From assembly GCF_022179685.1 (NCBI RefSeq), contig NZ_BPRB01000078.1, positions 1 through 37,785 on the forward strand: a stretch of 37,785 nt of DNA. The letters run 5' to 3'. Below, piece by piece: positions 16,702 to 25,748 of this stretch. Within the stretch, counting starts at the first letter, position 1, and each line of letters opens with the position of its first letter. Position numbers and translations under genes: made by a program. Source of the stretch: Methylobacterium trifolii. GTDB lineage: Bacteria > Pseudomonadota > Alphaproteobacteria > Rhizobiales > Beijerinckiaceae. The notes under the pieces are model-generated. The model made no database searches and had not been told where the DNA came from. It saw only the letters and a program-made list of their open reading frames with translations.

Positions 16702-18615
16702 ATGGACCTGCCGACCCCGACTCCGCCGACATCCGAGCCCACGACCGATCACCGCTGGACCGAAGCGGACCGGCTCGCGAAACTGCGCGGATTAGGGATT
16801 CTCGATACCCCTGCCGAGGCGGCCTACGACGACCTCGTGCGGGTCGCGGCTCATGTCTGCGCCGCGCCGGTCGCCCTTGTCAGCTTCGTCGACGAGGCCC
16901 GACAGTGGTTCAAGGCCGAGGTCGGCCTCGGCTGCGCCGAGATGCCCATCGACCAGTCCGTCTGCGCGCACGCCATCCAGGCGGGAGACATGCTCGTGAT
17001 TCCGGACCTCGGCTCCGACAGGCGGACGGCCGAGAACCCCATCGTCGCGGGCGACCCGAAATTCCGGTTCTATGCCGGCGCCGTGATCCGCATCGATGAC
17101 GGTCTGCCGCTGGGCACTCTCTGCGTCCTCGATACGGCGCCGCGTCCGGAGGGGCTGACTCAGGCGCAGGGGGCGACCCTGCGCACCCTGGCCCGGCAGA
17201 TCGCGACCCTGCTGGAGCACCGGCGCACCCTGGCGCAGGTCGCCGAGCGCGAGGCCGAACTCGCCGCGAGCGAGCGCCGCTTCCGCGTCATGACCTCGGC
17301 CATGCCCCAGATGGTGTGGACCACCCTTCCGGATGGGTTCCACGACTATTACAACGATCGCTGGTACGCGTTCACCGGCGTGCCCTACGGTTCCACCGAC
17401 GGCGAGGGCTGGAACGGGATGTTCCACCCGGCCGACCAGGACGCCGCCTGGGCTCGCTGGCGGCATTCGCTGGCCACCGGCGAGCCCTACGAGATCGAGT
17501 ACCGCCTGCGTCATCACACCGGCGTCTATCGCTGGACGCTCGGGCGGGCCATGCCGATCCGCGACGCGGAGGGGCGGATCGAGCGCTGGTTCGGCACCTG
17601 CACCGACATCGAGGATCTGAAGCAGGCCGAGACGGAGGCGCGCAAGCTCGCCGCCATCGTCGAGACCTCGAAGGATTTCATCGGGCTGGCCGCGCAGGAC
17701 GGCCGGATCAGCCACCTCAACGAGGCGGCCCTGGCGCTGCTCGGGCTGCCGGACCTCGCCGCCGCGCGGGCCTTGCGGATCGCGGACTTCTTCACCCCCG
17801 AGAGCCGCAGCGTCCTCGACGACGTGGTGATGCCGGCGGTCGGCCGAGACGGCTGGTGGGAGGGCGAATTGACCTTCCGTCATTTCGGCACCGGCGAGCC
17901 GATCACGGTACTCTACAACATCTTCCCCGTCCGCGACGCCACGGGCTCGCAGGTCGGCTACGCCACGGTGACCCGCGACCTGCGCGAGGCCAAGCGCTCC
18001 GAGGAAGCCCGCGACCTCCTGATCCGGGAACTGTCGCACCGCATCAAGAACATCTTCGCGGTGGTCGGCGGCCTCGCCGCGCTCACGGCCCGAAGCGATC
18101 CCGCGGCCCGACCCTTCGCCACCGCCTTCCGCGAGCGGCTCGGCGCCCTGGCGCACGCCCACGAATACGTCCGCCCGCATTCGCCGGAGAGCGCCCCGGC
18201 CGTCCTCGGCCAGACCGTGCTCGGCCTGATGCAGCTCATCATGGCGGCCTATGTCGAGGACGGCCGGGCGCGTGTGGCGATCACCGGCGACGACGCGCAG
18301 ATCGGCGAGCGCACGGCGACCGCGCTCGCCCTCATCATGCACGAGCAGGCCACGAACGCGGTCAAGTACGGGGGGCTTTCGACGGAGCGGGGCAGCGTCA
18401 CCCTCACCGGCCGCAGCACGGACGGGACCTATTCCCTGACCTGGGCGGAGGCGGGCGGGCCCGCGGTTACGGTGCGCCCAACCCGGAAGGGGTTCGGGAC
18501 GGTGCTGGCCGAGCGCAGCGTCGCCGGGCAACTCGACGGCGTGCTGGAACACGATTGGGCGCCCGGCGGGCTGGTGATGCGCCTCGACGTGCCGCTCGCC
18601 AACCTGCGGTTCTGA
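16702..18615 (+). CDS. GAF-PAS-PAS hybrid sensor, HWE-family histidine kinase
   Basis: A 637-residue soluble sensor kinase. Residues about 25-175 are a GAF domain (LRGLGILDTPAEAAYDDLVR, PIDQSVCAHAIQAGDMLVIP, YAGAVIRIDDGLPLGTLCVL). About 190-310 is a PAS/PAC module (MTSAMPQMVWTTLPDGFHDY, WFGTCTDIEDLKQAE), and about 320-440 a second PAS. The kinase has phospho-acceptor His446 in LIRELSHRIKNIFAVVGGL, the N box HEQATNAVKYGG (547-558) and Trp581-Ala-Glu583, the W-x-E that defines HWE kinases. A missing F box is normal for this family. There are no membrane segments, so it senses a cytoplasmic signal. No response regulator is encoded nearby; HWE kinases of alphaproteobacteria often feed the PhyR general stress pathway or single-domain regulators, which is only a possibility here. 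Confidence 0.93.
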   Translation: MDLPTPTPPTSEPTTDHRWTEADRLAKLRGLGILDTPAEAAYDDLVRVAAHVCAAPVALVSFVDEARQWFKAEVGLGCAEMPIDQSVCAHAIQAGDMLVIPDLGSDRRTAENPIVAGDPKFRFYAGAVIRIDDGLPLGTLCVLDTAPRPEGLTQAQGATLRTLARQIATLLEHRRTLAQVAEREAELAASERRFRVMTSAMPQMVWTTLPDGFHDYYNDRWYAFTGVPYGSTDGEGWNGMFHPADQDAAWARWRHSLATGEPYEIEYRLRHHTGVYRWTLGRAMPIRDAEGRIERWFGTCTDIEDLKQAETEARKLAAIVETSKDFIGLAAQDGRISHLNEAALALLGLPDLAAARALRIADFFTPESRSVLDDVVMPAVGRDGWWEGELTFRHFGTGEPITVLYNIFPVRDATGSQVGYATVTRDLREAKRSEEARDLLIRELSHRIKNIFAVVGGLAALTARSDPAARPFATAFRERLGALAHAHEYVRPHSPESAPAVLGQTVLGLMQLIMAAYVEDGRARVAITGDDAQIGERTATALALIMHEQATNAVKYGGLSTERGSVTLTGRSTDGTYSLTWAEAGGPAVTVRPTRKGFGTVLAERSVAGQLDGVLEHDWAPGGLVMRLDVPLANLRF

Positions 18616-18658
18616 GATTCCGCCTCCCGGCCAGGGTACAGGGCGGCGCTACCGCCTC

Positions 18659-19285
18659 GTGGTGCTCGACTTCGACGGCACGCTCGCCGACAGCTTCGGC
18701 TGGTTCTGCGGCGTGTTGAAAGGGGTCGCCGACCGCTACCGCTTCCGCCGGGTCGAGGCCGTCGAGACCGACGCGCTCCGTGCGCTGGGCGCCCGCGAGA
18801 TCATGCGCCGTCTTGGCGTTCCCGCCTGGAAGCTGCCCTTCATCGCCCGCCACATGCATGGGCTCGCCGCCCGCGACATCGCGACCCTGCGCCTGTTTCC
18901 CGGCATCGACCGGATGCTGGCGGACCTCTGCGCGACGGGCGTTCCCTTGGCGCTCCTCAGCTCCAACACGGAGGCCAACGTGCGCCAGGTGCTCGGATCG
19001 GAGAACAGCGCCTACTTCACGAACTTCGCCTGTGGCGCGTCGGTGTTCGGCAAGGCGCGGCGCCTGCGCGGACTGCTCGCCCGGCAGGGGATCGCGCCGG
19101 CGGACGCGCTCTGCATCGGGGACGAGATCCGTGACCTGGAAGCCGCGCGGGCGGTGGGGTGCGCGTTCGGCGCCGTCGCCTGGGGATACACCCGCGCCGA
19201 TGCGCTGGCCGCTGCGGGGTCGGATTTCATGTTCGCTCACCCGCGCGACATCCCGCCGGTCCTGTCGCGACCGGCGGTCCGGTAA
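18659..19285 (+). CDS. HAD-superfamily hydrolase, phosphoglycolate phosphatase-like
   Basis: A 208-residue HAD phosphatase. Motif I is VLDFDGTLADS (nucleophile Asp4, acid Asp6 from the GTG), motif II is ALLSSNTEANV, and motif IV is CIGDEIRDLEAARAVGC followed by VAWGYTRADALAAAGSDF. The helical cap between motif I and II makes it a Gph/PhnX-like subfamily I enzyme. No ATG fits: the GTG at 18659 cuts the usual hydrophobic lead, and the frame stays open to an ATT at 18617 that would supply YRLVV, so the true start may be earlier or unusual. It follows the kinase stop by 43 bases and may be co-transcribed with it. The substrate is not predictable. Confidence 0.85.
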   Translation: MVLDFDGTLADSFGWFCGVLKGVADRYRFRRVEAVETDALRALGAREIMRRLGVPAWKLPFIARHMHGLAARDIATLRLFPGIDRMLADLCATGVPLALLSSNTEANVRQVLGSENSAYFTNFACGASVFGKARRLRGLLARQGIAPADALCIGDEIRDLEAARAVGCAFGAVAWGYTRADALAAAGSDFMFAHPRDIPPVLSRPAVR

Positions 19286-19295
19286 TGCCGCAGCC

Positions 19296-19793
19296 TTACT
19301 GGCCGCGGTTGGCGCCGGGGACGACGCTGGTGCCCCGGCCGCTGCCGAAGGGCTCGTAGCGGGTCAGGCCGCGGAAGAGCTGGCTGATGAAGGCGCGATC
19401 CTGGCCGCTCGTCGGCGTGGTGCGCTGGATGAAGTCGAACACGCGCCCGTCCTGGAGGCCGTAGAGCGCCACCCGCTCCACCTTGAAGCCGGCGTTAAAA
19501 TACACCGCCGTGACCTTCTGGTCCTCGACCTGCTCGCCGAGGAACAAGACGGTGCGGCTGGTGTTCTGGGAGATGTAGTACCAGGACTTGTTGCCGACCG
19601 TGGAGACGGTGGACGGCGTGCCCAGCGTCTGGAGCACCTGCTCCGCACTCATGCCGGGCTTCACCGTGGCGAGCGCCGCCTGGTCGATCTGATAGCCGTG
19701 GCGGAGTTCCTCGCCGATGCAGCCGGAGAGGCCGGTGCCGACGAGGCCGAGCAGGGCGAGGCGCGCGAAAGACGAGACGAGACGGCGCGACAT
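19296..19793 (-). CDS. bamE: Outer-membrane protein assembly factor BamE
   Basis: A lipoprotein component of the Bam complex that folds barrel proteins into the outer membrane. The 165-residue product has a lipobox LSGC with Cys25 after a hydrophobic leader, then the SmpA/OmlA fold: IDQAALATVKPGMSAEQVLQ, TLGTPSTVSTVGNKSWYYIS, QVEDQKVTAVYFNAGFKVE. It is longer than enteric BamE, as usual in alphaproteobacteria. It is convergent with the HAD gene (10-base gap) and divergent from the ubiquinol-cytochrome c chaperone gene, the usual arrangement in this group. A motif shared with the ihfA upstream region lies at 19871-19886. Confidence 0.93.
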   Translation of the reverse strand: MSRRLVSSFARLALLGLVGTGLSGCIGEELRHGYQIDQAALATVKPGMSAEQVLQTLGTPSTVSTVGNKSWYYISQNTSRTVLFLGEQVEDQKVTAVYFNAGFKVERVALYGLQDGRVFDFIQRTTPTSGQDRAFISQLFRGLTRYEPFGSGRGTSVVPGANRGQ

Positions 19794-19870
19794 CGGCCCC
19801 CCATTGATCTTGCTGATGGATGCAGTCCACCCGGCCGCCCGTGAGAAACCGGGCTGCAGGGTGCTTGCAC

Positions 19871-19886
19871 CTTGACCGTGGGTTGC
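19871..19886 (+). promoter_or_regulatory. CTTGACCGTGGGTTGC motif between bamE and the chaperone gene
   Basis: This 16-base stretch recurs with one change upstream of ihfA (23529-23544). TTGACC could serve as a -35 element, but no good -10 lies at the right distance. The centre ACCGTGGGT is a short dyad. Function is unassigned. Confidence 0.35.
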
Positions 19887-20055
19887 CGTACCGCGGGGTT
19901 ATGGCTTTGACAAGGCAAGCGTGGCCACACCCCCCAGGCATCGTCCGGCCGTCCCGGTTCCCGGTCTCGCGCGGCCGTGGTGCACGGGCGCGGGGCACCG
20001 GAGGAGCGCCTGCCGGCGTAGCCGCATCGGCGCCTCCAGAGGCAGGGTGGACCTT

Positions 20056-20604
20056 ATGATCGGGCGTTTCTTCCGGCGCGAGGACGAGCGGCGGCGCTCC
20101 ATCGAGGCGCTGCACCTGCGCATCAACGAGGCCGCGCGCCGGCCGGGCCTCTACACCCGGCTCGGGGTGCCCGACACCGTCGAGGGGCGCTTCGAGTGCC
20201 TCAGCCTCCACGTCATCCTGGTGCTGCGCCGGCTCGACCACCTGTCCGCACCGGCCGACGACGTGGCCCAGGACCTCGTCAACGCGGTCTTCCTGCAGCT
20301 CGACGCCTCCTTGCGTGAACTCGGGGTCGGCGACGTGGCCGTGGGCAAGCGCATGAAGAAGCTCGGAAGCGCCTTCTACGGGCGGGCGGCCGGGTATGCC
20401 ACCGCCCTCGATGCGGGCGACGTGGCGGCACTTCGGCAGGCGCTGGCGCGCAACGTCCTGGGGCGGGACGAGCCGGAGACCGCCGCTGGCCTCGCCGCCT
20501 ACGTGCGGGCGGCGGATTCGGCCCTGGCCCGGGTCGACCTCGACGCGATCCTGAAGGCCGGGCCGAGCCTGCCGGCTCCGGACGGCTTCGGAGAGCAGCC
20601 ATGA
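20056..20604 (+). CDS. Ubiquinol-cytochrome c chaperone family protein
   Basis: A 182-residue member of the CBP3/UQCC1-like family that helps assemble the cytochrome bc1 complex. The ATG at 20056 starts MIGRFFRREDERRRSIEAL. The family core is LYTRLGVPDTVEGRFECLSL, HVILVLRRLDHL, LVNAVFLQLDASLRELGVGD and VGKRMKKLGSAFYGR, the last being the best conserved. The stop overlaps the DUF177 start (ATGA), and the same gene pair is widely conserved in alphaproteobacteria. It is divergent from bamE. Confidence 0.92.
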   Translation: MIGRFFRREDERRRSIEALHLRINEAARRPGLYTRLGVPDTVEGRFECLSLHVILVLRRLDHLSAPADDVAQDLVNAVFLQLDASLRELGVGDVAVGKRMKKLGSAFYGRAAGYATALDAGDVAALRQALARNVLGRDEPETAAGLAAYVRAADSALARVDLDAILKAGPSLPAPDGFGEQP

Positions 20605-21146
20605 GACCGACCGGGACATCCCCAATGACATCCTCCAAGACCCCCGACGATCGTATCGGCCCTCTCTCGCGCTCCGTGAACGTCGAGCGGCTGCCGCAAG
20701 GGCGCGGCGCGGTCACCGTCGAGGCGAGCCCGGCCGAGTGCGCGGCGCTGGCCGCGGATTTCCGCATCCCCGCGATCCGCGACCTCGTCGGGCGCTTCGC
20801 GGTCGAGGGACCGACGAGCCGGCTGCGCGTCACCGGCCGTGTGGAGGCCGTGGTGACCCAGGTCTGCACGGTGAGCCTGGAGCCCTTCGAGAGCAGGGTG
20901 GACGAGGCCGTCGACGAGGTCTTCACCGACACCGACCAACGCGCGGGCACCGACGCGGAGGAGGCCGACATACCCGACCCGATCGTCGGCGGCCGGATCG
21001 ATTTCGGCCGGCTGACCGCCGAGTTCCTGGCCCTCGGCCTCGATCCCTATCCGCGCAAGCCCGGCGTGAGCTTCGAGCCGGTGCAGGCGGGCCCCGACAT
21101 CACGCCCTTCGACGCCCTGCGCGGCCTGACCCGCGACGGGGAATGA
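20601..21146 (+). CDS. DUF177 (YceD-like) protein
   Basis: A 181-residue protein of the DUF177 family, related to YceD, whose bacterial relatives affect 23S rRNA accumulation. The middle has VTVEASPAECAALAADFRIP, RLRVTGRVEAVVTQVCTVSL and EPFESRVDEAVDEVFTD, followed by the acidic segment EEADIPDPIVGGRIDFGRLT and AEFLALGLDPYPRKPGVSFE. The Cys and the LDPYPRKPG ending are typical. The start overlaps the upstream stop by four bases. An inner ATG at 20625 is possible. A hairpin begins right after the stop. Confidence 0.92.
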   Translation: MRPTGTSPMTSSKTPDDRIGPLSRSVNVERLPQGRGAVTVEASPAECAALAADFRIPAIRDLVGRFAVEGPTSRLRVTGRVEAVVTQVCTVSLEPFESRVDEAVDEVFTDTDQRAGTDAEEADIPDPIVGGRIDFGRLTAEFLALGLDPYPRKPGVSFEPVQAGPDITPFDALRGLTRDGE

Positions 21147-21179
21147 GACCGCATCCGCTTGATCGAAGCGGACGCGGTC
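21147..21179 (+). terminator. Terminator-like hairpin after the DUF177 gene
   Basis: GACCGCATCCGCTT pairs with AAGCGGACGCGGTC across a 5-base loop with one mismatch in 14. It starts one base after the DUF177 stop. There is no T run. It may be a terminator or the first half of a palindromic intergenic repeat. Confidence 0.55.
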
Positions 21180-21209
21180 TCACCGAGCCCGCGCGGCGCT
21201 TGAGCGAAG

Positions 21210-21247
21210 CCGAAATCCGCATCGCGAAGCGACCAACCGGATTTCGG
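21210..21247. repeat. Palindromic intergenic element upstream of plsX
   Basis: CCGAAATCCG and CGGATTTCGG form a perfect 10-base stem around an 18-base centre. It follows the hairpin at 21147 by 30 bases. The tandem palindromes in a non-coding gap look like a dispersed repeat, but no second copy is in this window. Confidence 0.45.
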
Positions 21248-21381
21248 ATGAGATCGGGCTGAAACCGGCGGCCGGTCGAATTCGTTTGCCCGGTCGGGTG
21301 GGATGACTATGTTCCGCCGCGCCGGCCGCCCCGTCGAACCCCGACGACAGGCCGCCCGTCCGGAGCCGCGACAGCCAAGAC

Positions 21382-22416
21382 ATGTCCCAACGCGTGTGCA
21401 TCTCGCTCGACGCCATGGGTGGCGACCACGGGCCGTCCACCGTCGTGCCCGGTGCGGCCCTGGCCCGCGAGCGCCATCCCGAGATGACCTTCCTGATGTT
21501 CGGCGACGAGGCCGTGGTCGCCCCCCTCGTCGCGGCCGAGCCTCGCCTCAAGGGCGCGGTCGAGGTCCGCCACACCACCGTTTCCATCGCCATGGACGAC
21601 AAGCCGAGCCAAGCGGTGCGCCAGGGGCGGGGCAAGTCCTCGATGTGGCAGGCGATCCAGGCCGTGCGCGACGGGCAGGCGGATGCCGCGGTCTCGGCCG
21701 GCAACACCGGCGCGTTGATGGCGATGTCGAAGATCTGCCTCAAGACCATGGCGGGGATCGAGCGCCCGGCCATCGCCTGCCTCTGGCCGACCGTGCGCGG
21801 CGAGAGCGTGGTGCTCGACGTCGGCGCCACCATCGGCACGGATGCCGAGCACCTCGTCGAGATGGCGGTGATGGGGGCGGCCATGGCCCGCATCGTGTTC
21901 GACCTCGACCGGCCGACCGTGGGGCTCCTCAACGTCGGCACGGAGGAGATGAAGGGCAACGAGGCGGTGAAGGAGGCCGCGCGCCTGCTGCGCGAGGCCG
22001 ACCTCGCCAACTTTTCCTATCACGGCTTCGTCGAGGGTACGGATCTCGGCCGCGGCACCACCGACGTGGTGGTGACGGAAGGCTTCACCGGCAACATCGC
22101 CCTGAAGACCGCCGAGGGCACCGCCAAGCAGATCGGCTCCTACCTGCGCTCGGCCATGACCCGCACCCTTTCGGCCAAGATCGGCGCACTGTTCGCACGC
22201 CAGGCGTTCCAGGCCCTCAAGGACAAGATGAATCCGAGCCGGGCCAACGGCGGCGTCTTCCTCGGGCTGGAGGGCATCGTCATCAAGAGCCACGGCTCCG
22301 AGAACGCGCAGGGCTTCGCCGCCGCGGTCGATCTCGCCCACGACATGGCGCGCCACGACCTCATGCGCACGATCCGCGACATGCTGGACCAGACGCCGGC
22401 CCTGGCGCCGGCCTGA
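21382..22416 (+). CDS. plsX: Phosphate acyltransferase PlsX
   Basis: PlsX makes acyl-phosphate from acyl-ACP, which PlsY uses to start phospholipid synthesis; it is a peripheral membrane enzyme. The 344-residue product begins [20 protein letters not shown], the family signature. It then has [80 protein letters not shown] and [16 protein letters not shown]. All conserved regions are present and the length is normal. It lies 95 bases before fabH, the usual pairing, so fatty acid and phospholipid initiation are co-expressed. Confidence 0.97.
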   Translation: MSQRVCISLDAMGGDHGPSTVVPGAALARERHPEMTFLMFGDEAVVAPLVAAEPRLKGAVEVRHTTVSIAMDDKPSQAVRQGRGKSSMWQAIQAVRDGQADAAVSAGNTGALMAMSKICLKTMAGIERPAIACLWPTVRGESVVLDVGATIGTDAEHLVEMAVMGAAMARIVFDLDRPTVGLLNVGTEEMKGNEAVKEAARLLREADLANFSYHGFVEGTDLGRGTTDVVVTEGFTGNIALKTAEGTAKQIGSYLRSAMTRTLSAKIGALFARQAFQALKDKMNPSRANGGVFLGLEGIVIKSHGSENAQGFAAAVDLAHDMARHDLMRTIRDMLDQTPALAPA

Positions 22417-22511
22417 GGACGGGAGGCGGCCGACGCCGCCGTGACGAAGCAGGAGCGTGCGGATGCGCGGCGAGACGCCGCCGGATCCGTAGCGGTCCGG
22501 GAAGGAATACG

Positions 22512-23489
22512 ATGTCAGCCCTGCGTTCCGTCGTCGTCGGCACCGGATCGAGCCTGCCCGCCCGCGTGGTGACGAACGCCGACCTGGCCGAACGGGTCGA
22601 CACCTCGGACGACTGGATCGTCCAGCGGACCGGCATCCGCCAGCGCCACCTCGCGGACGACGGCGAGACCACCTCCGTCCTCGGCACCCGCGCGGCGCGT
22701 GCCGCCCTCGACGATGCGGGGCTGGCCCCCGAGGACATCGACCTCGTGATCTGCGCGACCTCGACGCCGGACCACACCTTCCCCTCCACCGCGACCCAGA
22801 TCCAGGCGGGGCTCGGGATGCACCGGGGCGCGGCCTTCGACCTGCAGGCGGTCTGCGCCGGCTTCGTCTTCGCGGTGACGACCGCCGACAAGTTCCTGGT
22901 CACCGGCGCGGCGCGGCGTGCCTTGGTCGTCGGAGCCGAGACCTTCTCGCGGATCGTCGACTGGGAGGACCGCACCACCTGCGTCCTGTTCGGCGACGGG
23001 GCCGGTGCCATCGTGCTCGAAGCCCGCGACGGAGAAGCCGGCTCGGCCGGGCGCGGCGTGCTGGCCTCCAGCCTGCGCTCGGACGGACGCCACCGGGATA
23101 AACTCTACGTCGACGGCGGGCCGGGTTCGACCGGCACCACGGGACACCTGCGCATGGAAGGCAAGGAGGTGTTCCGCTTCGCGGTCGGCTCCGTCGCCGA
23201 CGTGATCGCCGATGCCTTCGCCCGCTCCGGCACCACGGCCGAGGATCTGGACTGGTTCGTGCCCCACCAAGCCAATCGCCGCATCATCGAGGCGTCGGCC
23301 GACAAGCTCGGAATACCCCGCGAGAAGATCGTGCTGACGGTCGACCGGCACGGCAACACCTCGGCCGCCTCTATCCCCCTGGCGCTGGACGTGGCCCGCA
23401 AGGACGGGCGCATCCGCGAGGGCGACCTCGTGATGATCGAGGCGATCGGCGGCGGGTTCGCCTGGGGAGCCGCCCTGATCCGGTGGTAG
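22512..23489 (+). CDS. fabH: Beta-ketoacyl-ACP synthase III
   Basis: FabH condenses acetyl-CoA with malonyl-ACP to start fatty acid synthesis. The ATG at 22512, with GGAAGGA eight bases upstream, gives 325 residues. The catalytic triad is complete: Cys115 in [13 protein letters not shown], His252 in [12 protein letters not shown] and Asn282 in [14 protein letters not shown]. The N-terminal [19 protein letters not shown] and [13 protein letters not shown], and the C-terminal [14 protein letters not shown], are typical. It is the second gene of the plsX-fabH pair and precedes ihfA by 143 bases, which include a possible new promoter. Confidence 0.97.
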   Translation: MSALRSVVVGTGSSLPARVVTNADLAERVDTSDDWIVQRTGIRQRHLADDGETTSVLGTRAARAALDDAGLAPEDIDLVICATSTPDHTFPSTATQIQAGLGMHRGAAFDLQAVCAGFVFAVTTADKFLVTGAARRALVVGAETFSRIVDWEDRTTCVLFGDGAGAIVLEARDGEAGSAGRGVLASSLRSDGRHRDKLYVDGGPGSTGTTGHLRMEGKEVFRFAVGSVADVIADAFARSGTTAEDLDWFVPHQANRRIIEASADKLGIPREKIVLTVDRHGNTSAASIPLALDVARKDGRIREGDLVMIEAIGGGFAWGAALIRW

Positions 23490-23528
23490 GGAGCCCGCCT
23501 CGGACAGGTGCAGGAGCACCGTTTTAGA

Positions 23529-23544
23529 CTTAACCGTGGGTTGC
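23529..23544 (+). promoter_or_regulatory. CTTAACCGTGGGTTGC motif upstream of ihfA
   Basis: One mismatch from the motif at 19871-19886. Here it contains the dyad AACC-GTG-GGTT. It overlaps the region just before a possible -35 element TTGACC at 23551-23556. Confidence 0.35.
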
Positions 23545-23550
23545 GCGCGG

Positions 23551-23579
23551 TTGACCCCGGCATAGGGGCAGATTAGCGT
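23551..23579 (+). promoter_or_regulatory. Possible sigma-70-type promoter of ihfA
   Basis: TTGACC at 23551, a 17-base spacer, and TAGCGT at 23574, about 54 bases before the ihfA start. The -35 element is good for an alphaproteobacterium. The -10 element is weak. Confidence 0.35.
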
Positions 23580-23632
23580 GCCGGATCATAGAGATACGGC
23601 TCAACGAAGAATCTCGCGAAGGGGGCGACGGC

Positions 23633-23953
23633 ATGACAGGCAAGACGGTGACACGCGCCGATCTGAGCGAGGCCGTGTATCAGCAGGTCGGCCTCTCACG
23701 CACCGAATCCGCAGCCCTGGTCGAGACCGTCCTGTCCGAGATTTGCGCCTGCCTCGCCGAGGGCGAGACCGTGAAGCTGTCTTCCTTCGGGTCTTTCGTG
23801 GTGCGCAGCAAGGGCAAGCGCGTCGGGCGCAACCCCAAGACCGGCGTGGAGGTGGCGATCGAGCCGCGCCAAGTCATGGTGTTCAAGCCCTCGAACGTGC
23901 TGAAGGCCCGGATCAACGGCCTCAACGGTGCCGACCACGACGCCGACGATTGA
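23633..23953 (+). CDS. ihfA: Integration host factor subunit alpha
   Basis: IhfA pairs with IhfB to bend DNA sharply. The 106-residue protein carries the HU/IHF fold with [20 protein letters not shown], the beta-arm [20 protein letters not shown] and the tip NPKTG with the intercalating Pro68, then [20 protein letters not shown]. The ATG at 23633 lies after a GGCGACGGC stretch. An upstream in-frame extension has no family similarity. A merR-family gene follows at 47 bases, the standard neighbour in proteobacteria. Confidence 0.96.
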   Translation: MTGKTVTRADLSEAVYQQVGLSRTESAALVETVLSEICACLAEGETVKLSSFGSFVVRSKGKRVGRNPKTGVEVAIEPRQVMVFKPSNVLKARINGLNGADHDADD

Positions 23954-24000
23954 GGCGCGCCGTCCCCGTCCCCGACCCCAGGAAGAGCTGAGGACCGCCC

Positions 24001-24453
24001 ATGTCGCTCGCAGCCGTCGCTCCGGACACGGGCGAGAAGCGTGCCGGCGCGTTCCGGACGATCAGCGAGGTGGCCGAGGATCTCGACGTGCCCCAGCACG
24101 TCCTGCGGTTCTGGGAGACGCGCTTTTCCCAGATCCGGCCCCTGAAGCGGGCGGGCGGGCGGCGCTACTACCGTCCGGACGACGTGGACCTCGTCGCCGG
24201 CATCCGGCACCTGCTGCACGTCCAGCGCTACACGATCGAAGGGGCGCAGCGCGTCCTCAAGGAGAATGGCCTGCGCTTCGTCCAGGCGGTGGGCCGGGGC
24301 GAGGCGGTCGCGGCCGCGCCACCGCTCCAGGAGGCGGAAGCCGCCATCGACGCAACGGGCCGGGCCGGGCTCCAGGCCGCCCTGAACGAGCTTCACGCCT
24401 GCCGGGCCATGCTCGCCGCCCTGCGCGCGCCGCCGGAACCGCCGGGAGACTGA
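24001..24453 (+). CDS. MerR-family transcriptional regulator
   Basis: A 150-residue regulator with an N-terminal MerR winged helix: [60 protein letters not shown], then [18 protein letters not shown]. The domain is followed by a variable helical tail with no metal-binding cysteines, so a metal sensor is unlikely. It is the conserved partner of ihfA in this gene order. Its ligand and targets are not known. Confidence 0.92.
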   Translation: MSLAAVAPDTGEKRAGAFRTISEVAEDLDVPQHVLRFWETRFSQIRPLKRAGGRRYYRPDDVDLVAGIRHLLHVQRYTIEGAQRVLKENGLRFVQAVGRGEAVAAAPPLQEAEAAIDATGRAGLQAALNELHACRAMLAALRAPPEPPGD

Positions 24454-24561
24454 AGGCCGTACTCCGGATCTTGCGGCCAAGCCGTTGGCCGCGCTCCGTC
24501 TTTCGAGCCCTGGTCGGATCGGCGATCGAACCTTGTGGGGGGTGACGGCGTTGGTCGCCGC

Positions 24562-24981
24562 ATGGCCGCGTCCCGCCCCAGACTGTCGCCGACCCAGGAA
24601 CTGATCGGCCGCGTCATGCGGATCGTCCGGACCTGCCCGGAGGCCGCGTCCGAGGTGCTGGAACTGATGTTCCTGGTCAGCCAGATCGAGGCCTCGACCA
24701 CCGTCGACCGGGAGTATCGCGACGCCCGCCGGGTGATCAGCCGTCTGCGCAACCCTTTATGGGAGATGGGACCGGGCGACCGCGACGCGCTGCTCGCGGC
24801 CGCGGAGACGATCCGCAGGGTCTGCCGCCTCGACGAGGCCGACATCCCGCATACGCCGATCTCCGACGCGGGGGAGCGGCAGCGCGTCGAGCGCCGCCTC
24901 GCCGCCGCCCTCGCGGGCGAGTTCGATGCCGGCCAGATCGCCCGCGTCACCGGCGTCGTCGCCGCCGTGCTTCAGGATTAG
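24562..24981 (+). CDS. Hypothetical protein, all-helical
   Basis: I do not recognise this protein. The ATG at 24562 gives 139 residues; a GTG at 24535 would add nine. The sequence is rich in Arg, Ala, Glu and Leu and predicted to be mostly helical (LSPTQELIGRVMRIVR, EAASEVLELMFLVSQIEAST, DRDALLAAAETIRRVCRLDE). There is no signal peptide or membrane segment. Codon use matches the neighbours, which supports real coding. It follows merR by 108 bases and may share its transcript. Confidence 0.7.
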   Translation: MAASRPRLSPTQELIGRVMRIVRTCPEAASEVLELMFLVSQIEASTTVDREYRDARRVISRLRNPLWEMGPGDRDALLAAAETIRRVCRLDEADIPHTPISDAGERQRVERRLAAALAGEFDAGQIARVTGVVAAVLQD

Positions 24982-25097
24982 GCAGCGGACCCTCGACGGG
25001 CGGCGGGCGCGTTCCCACATCGTGCCGGCAGGCGAGCGGCCCGAGGAGGCTCGCTCCCGCCGGCCCCGGCCGCGCCAACGACCCTGGAGATCCGCCC

Positions 25098-25559
25098 ATG
25101 AGTGCCGTCCGCCCGTTCGCCGCGATCCTCGCAGGAAGCCTGCTCCTGGCCGCGCCGGCCCTGGTTGTCGGGCCCGCCCTGGCCGAGACCACGATCACCA
25201 AGAGCGAGACCGTGGCCAGCGGCAAGACCGTGCGGCTCGCCATCGCGCCCAACCTCAAGAAGGACTGCAACGCCGGGCCGATGCCGGAATTCAAGGTCTC
25301 GGGCGCGCCCAAGAACGGTTCCGTCATCACCAAGGTCGGCAAGGTGAAGACGCCGGCAAGTTATCGGTGTCCGAACAAGGAGGCCGCGGTCCAGGCGCTG
25401 TTCTATCAGCCCAAGGCCGGCTTCACCGGCGCGGACGAGGTGACGTTCGAGATCAAAAACGCCGACGGTCAAGTCCAGACCCAGAACATCAAGATCACGG
25501 TCGGCGCGGCGTCGCCCAAGAAGCCCGAAGATGCCAAGAAAGAGAGCACGGATCTCTAG
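25098..25559 (+). CDS. Secreted protein with an Ig-like fold, unknown function
   Basis: A 153-residue exported protein. The signal peptide is MSAVRPFAAILAGSLLLAAP with ALVVGPALA, cleaved before ETTITK. The mature part is beta-rich: TVASGKTVRLAIAPN, EFKVSGAPKNGSVITKVGKV and FYQPKAGFTGADEVTFEIKN, then QTQNIKITVGA. This resembles bacterial Ig-like domains in which a G-F-x-G-x-D-x-F turn ends the fold. Cys57 and Cys91 could form a disulphide. The C-terminal tail is Lys/Glu-rich. The ATG at 25098 follows GGAGA. It is probably periplasmic. The partner or ligand is not evident. Confidence 0.8.
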   Translation: MSAVRPFAAILAGSLLLAAPALVVGPALAETTITKSETVASGKTVRLAIAPNLKKDCNAGPMPEFKVSGAPKNGSVITKVGKVKTPASYRCPNKEAAVQALFYQPKAGFTGADEVTFEIKNADGQVQTQNIKITVGAASPKKPEDAKKESTDL

Positions 25560-25748
25560 TTTTAGGCAGAGGTAGACTTTTGTTGCACGATTTTTCACCT
25601 CAGTAGACGGTTTCCGTGGGCGTTCAGTGCCCGCGGGGACTTGAGGAGTGCCGAAGTTTCGCCGCACACCTGTTGCAAGCATCACACTCCGCGGCGATGC
25701 GTGTTCCGCACTGCGACAAAAGCGGGCCTGTCGGTTGCATCCGAGGCG

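Noticed and set aside
16792..18552. 586-codon open frame antisense to the HWE kinase
   Set aside because: Composition of a reverse-strand shadow; all conserved motifs lie on the plus strand.
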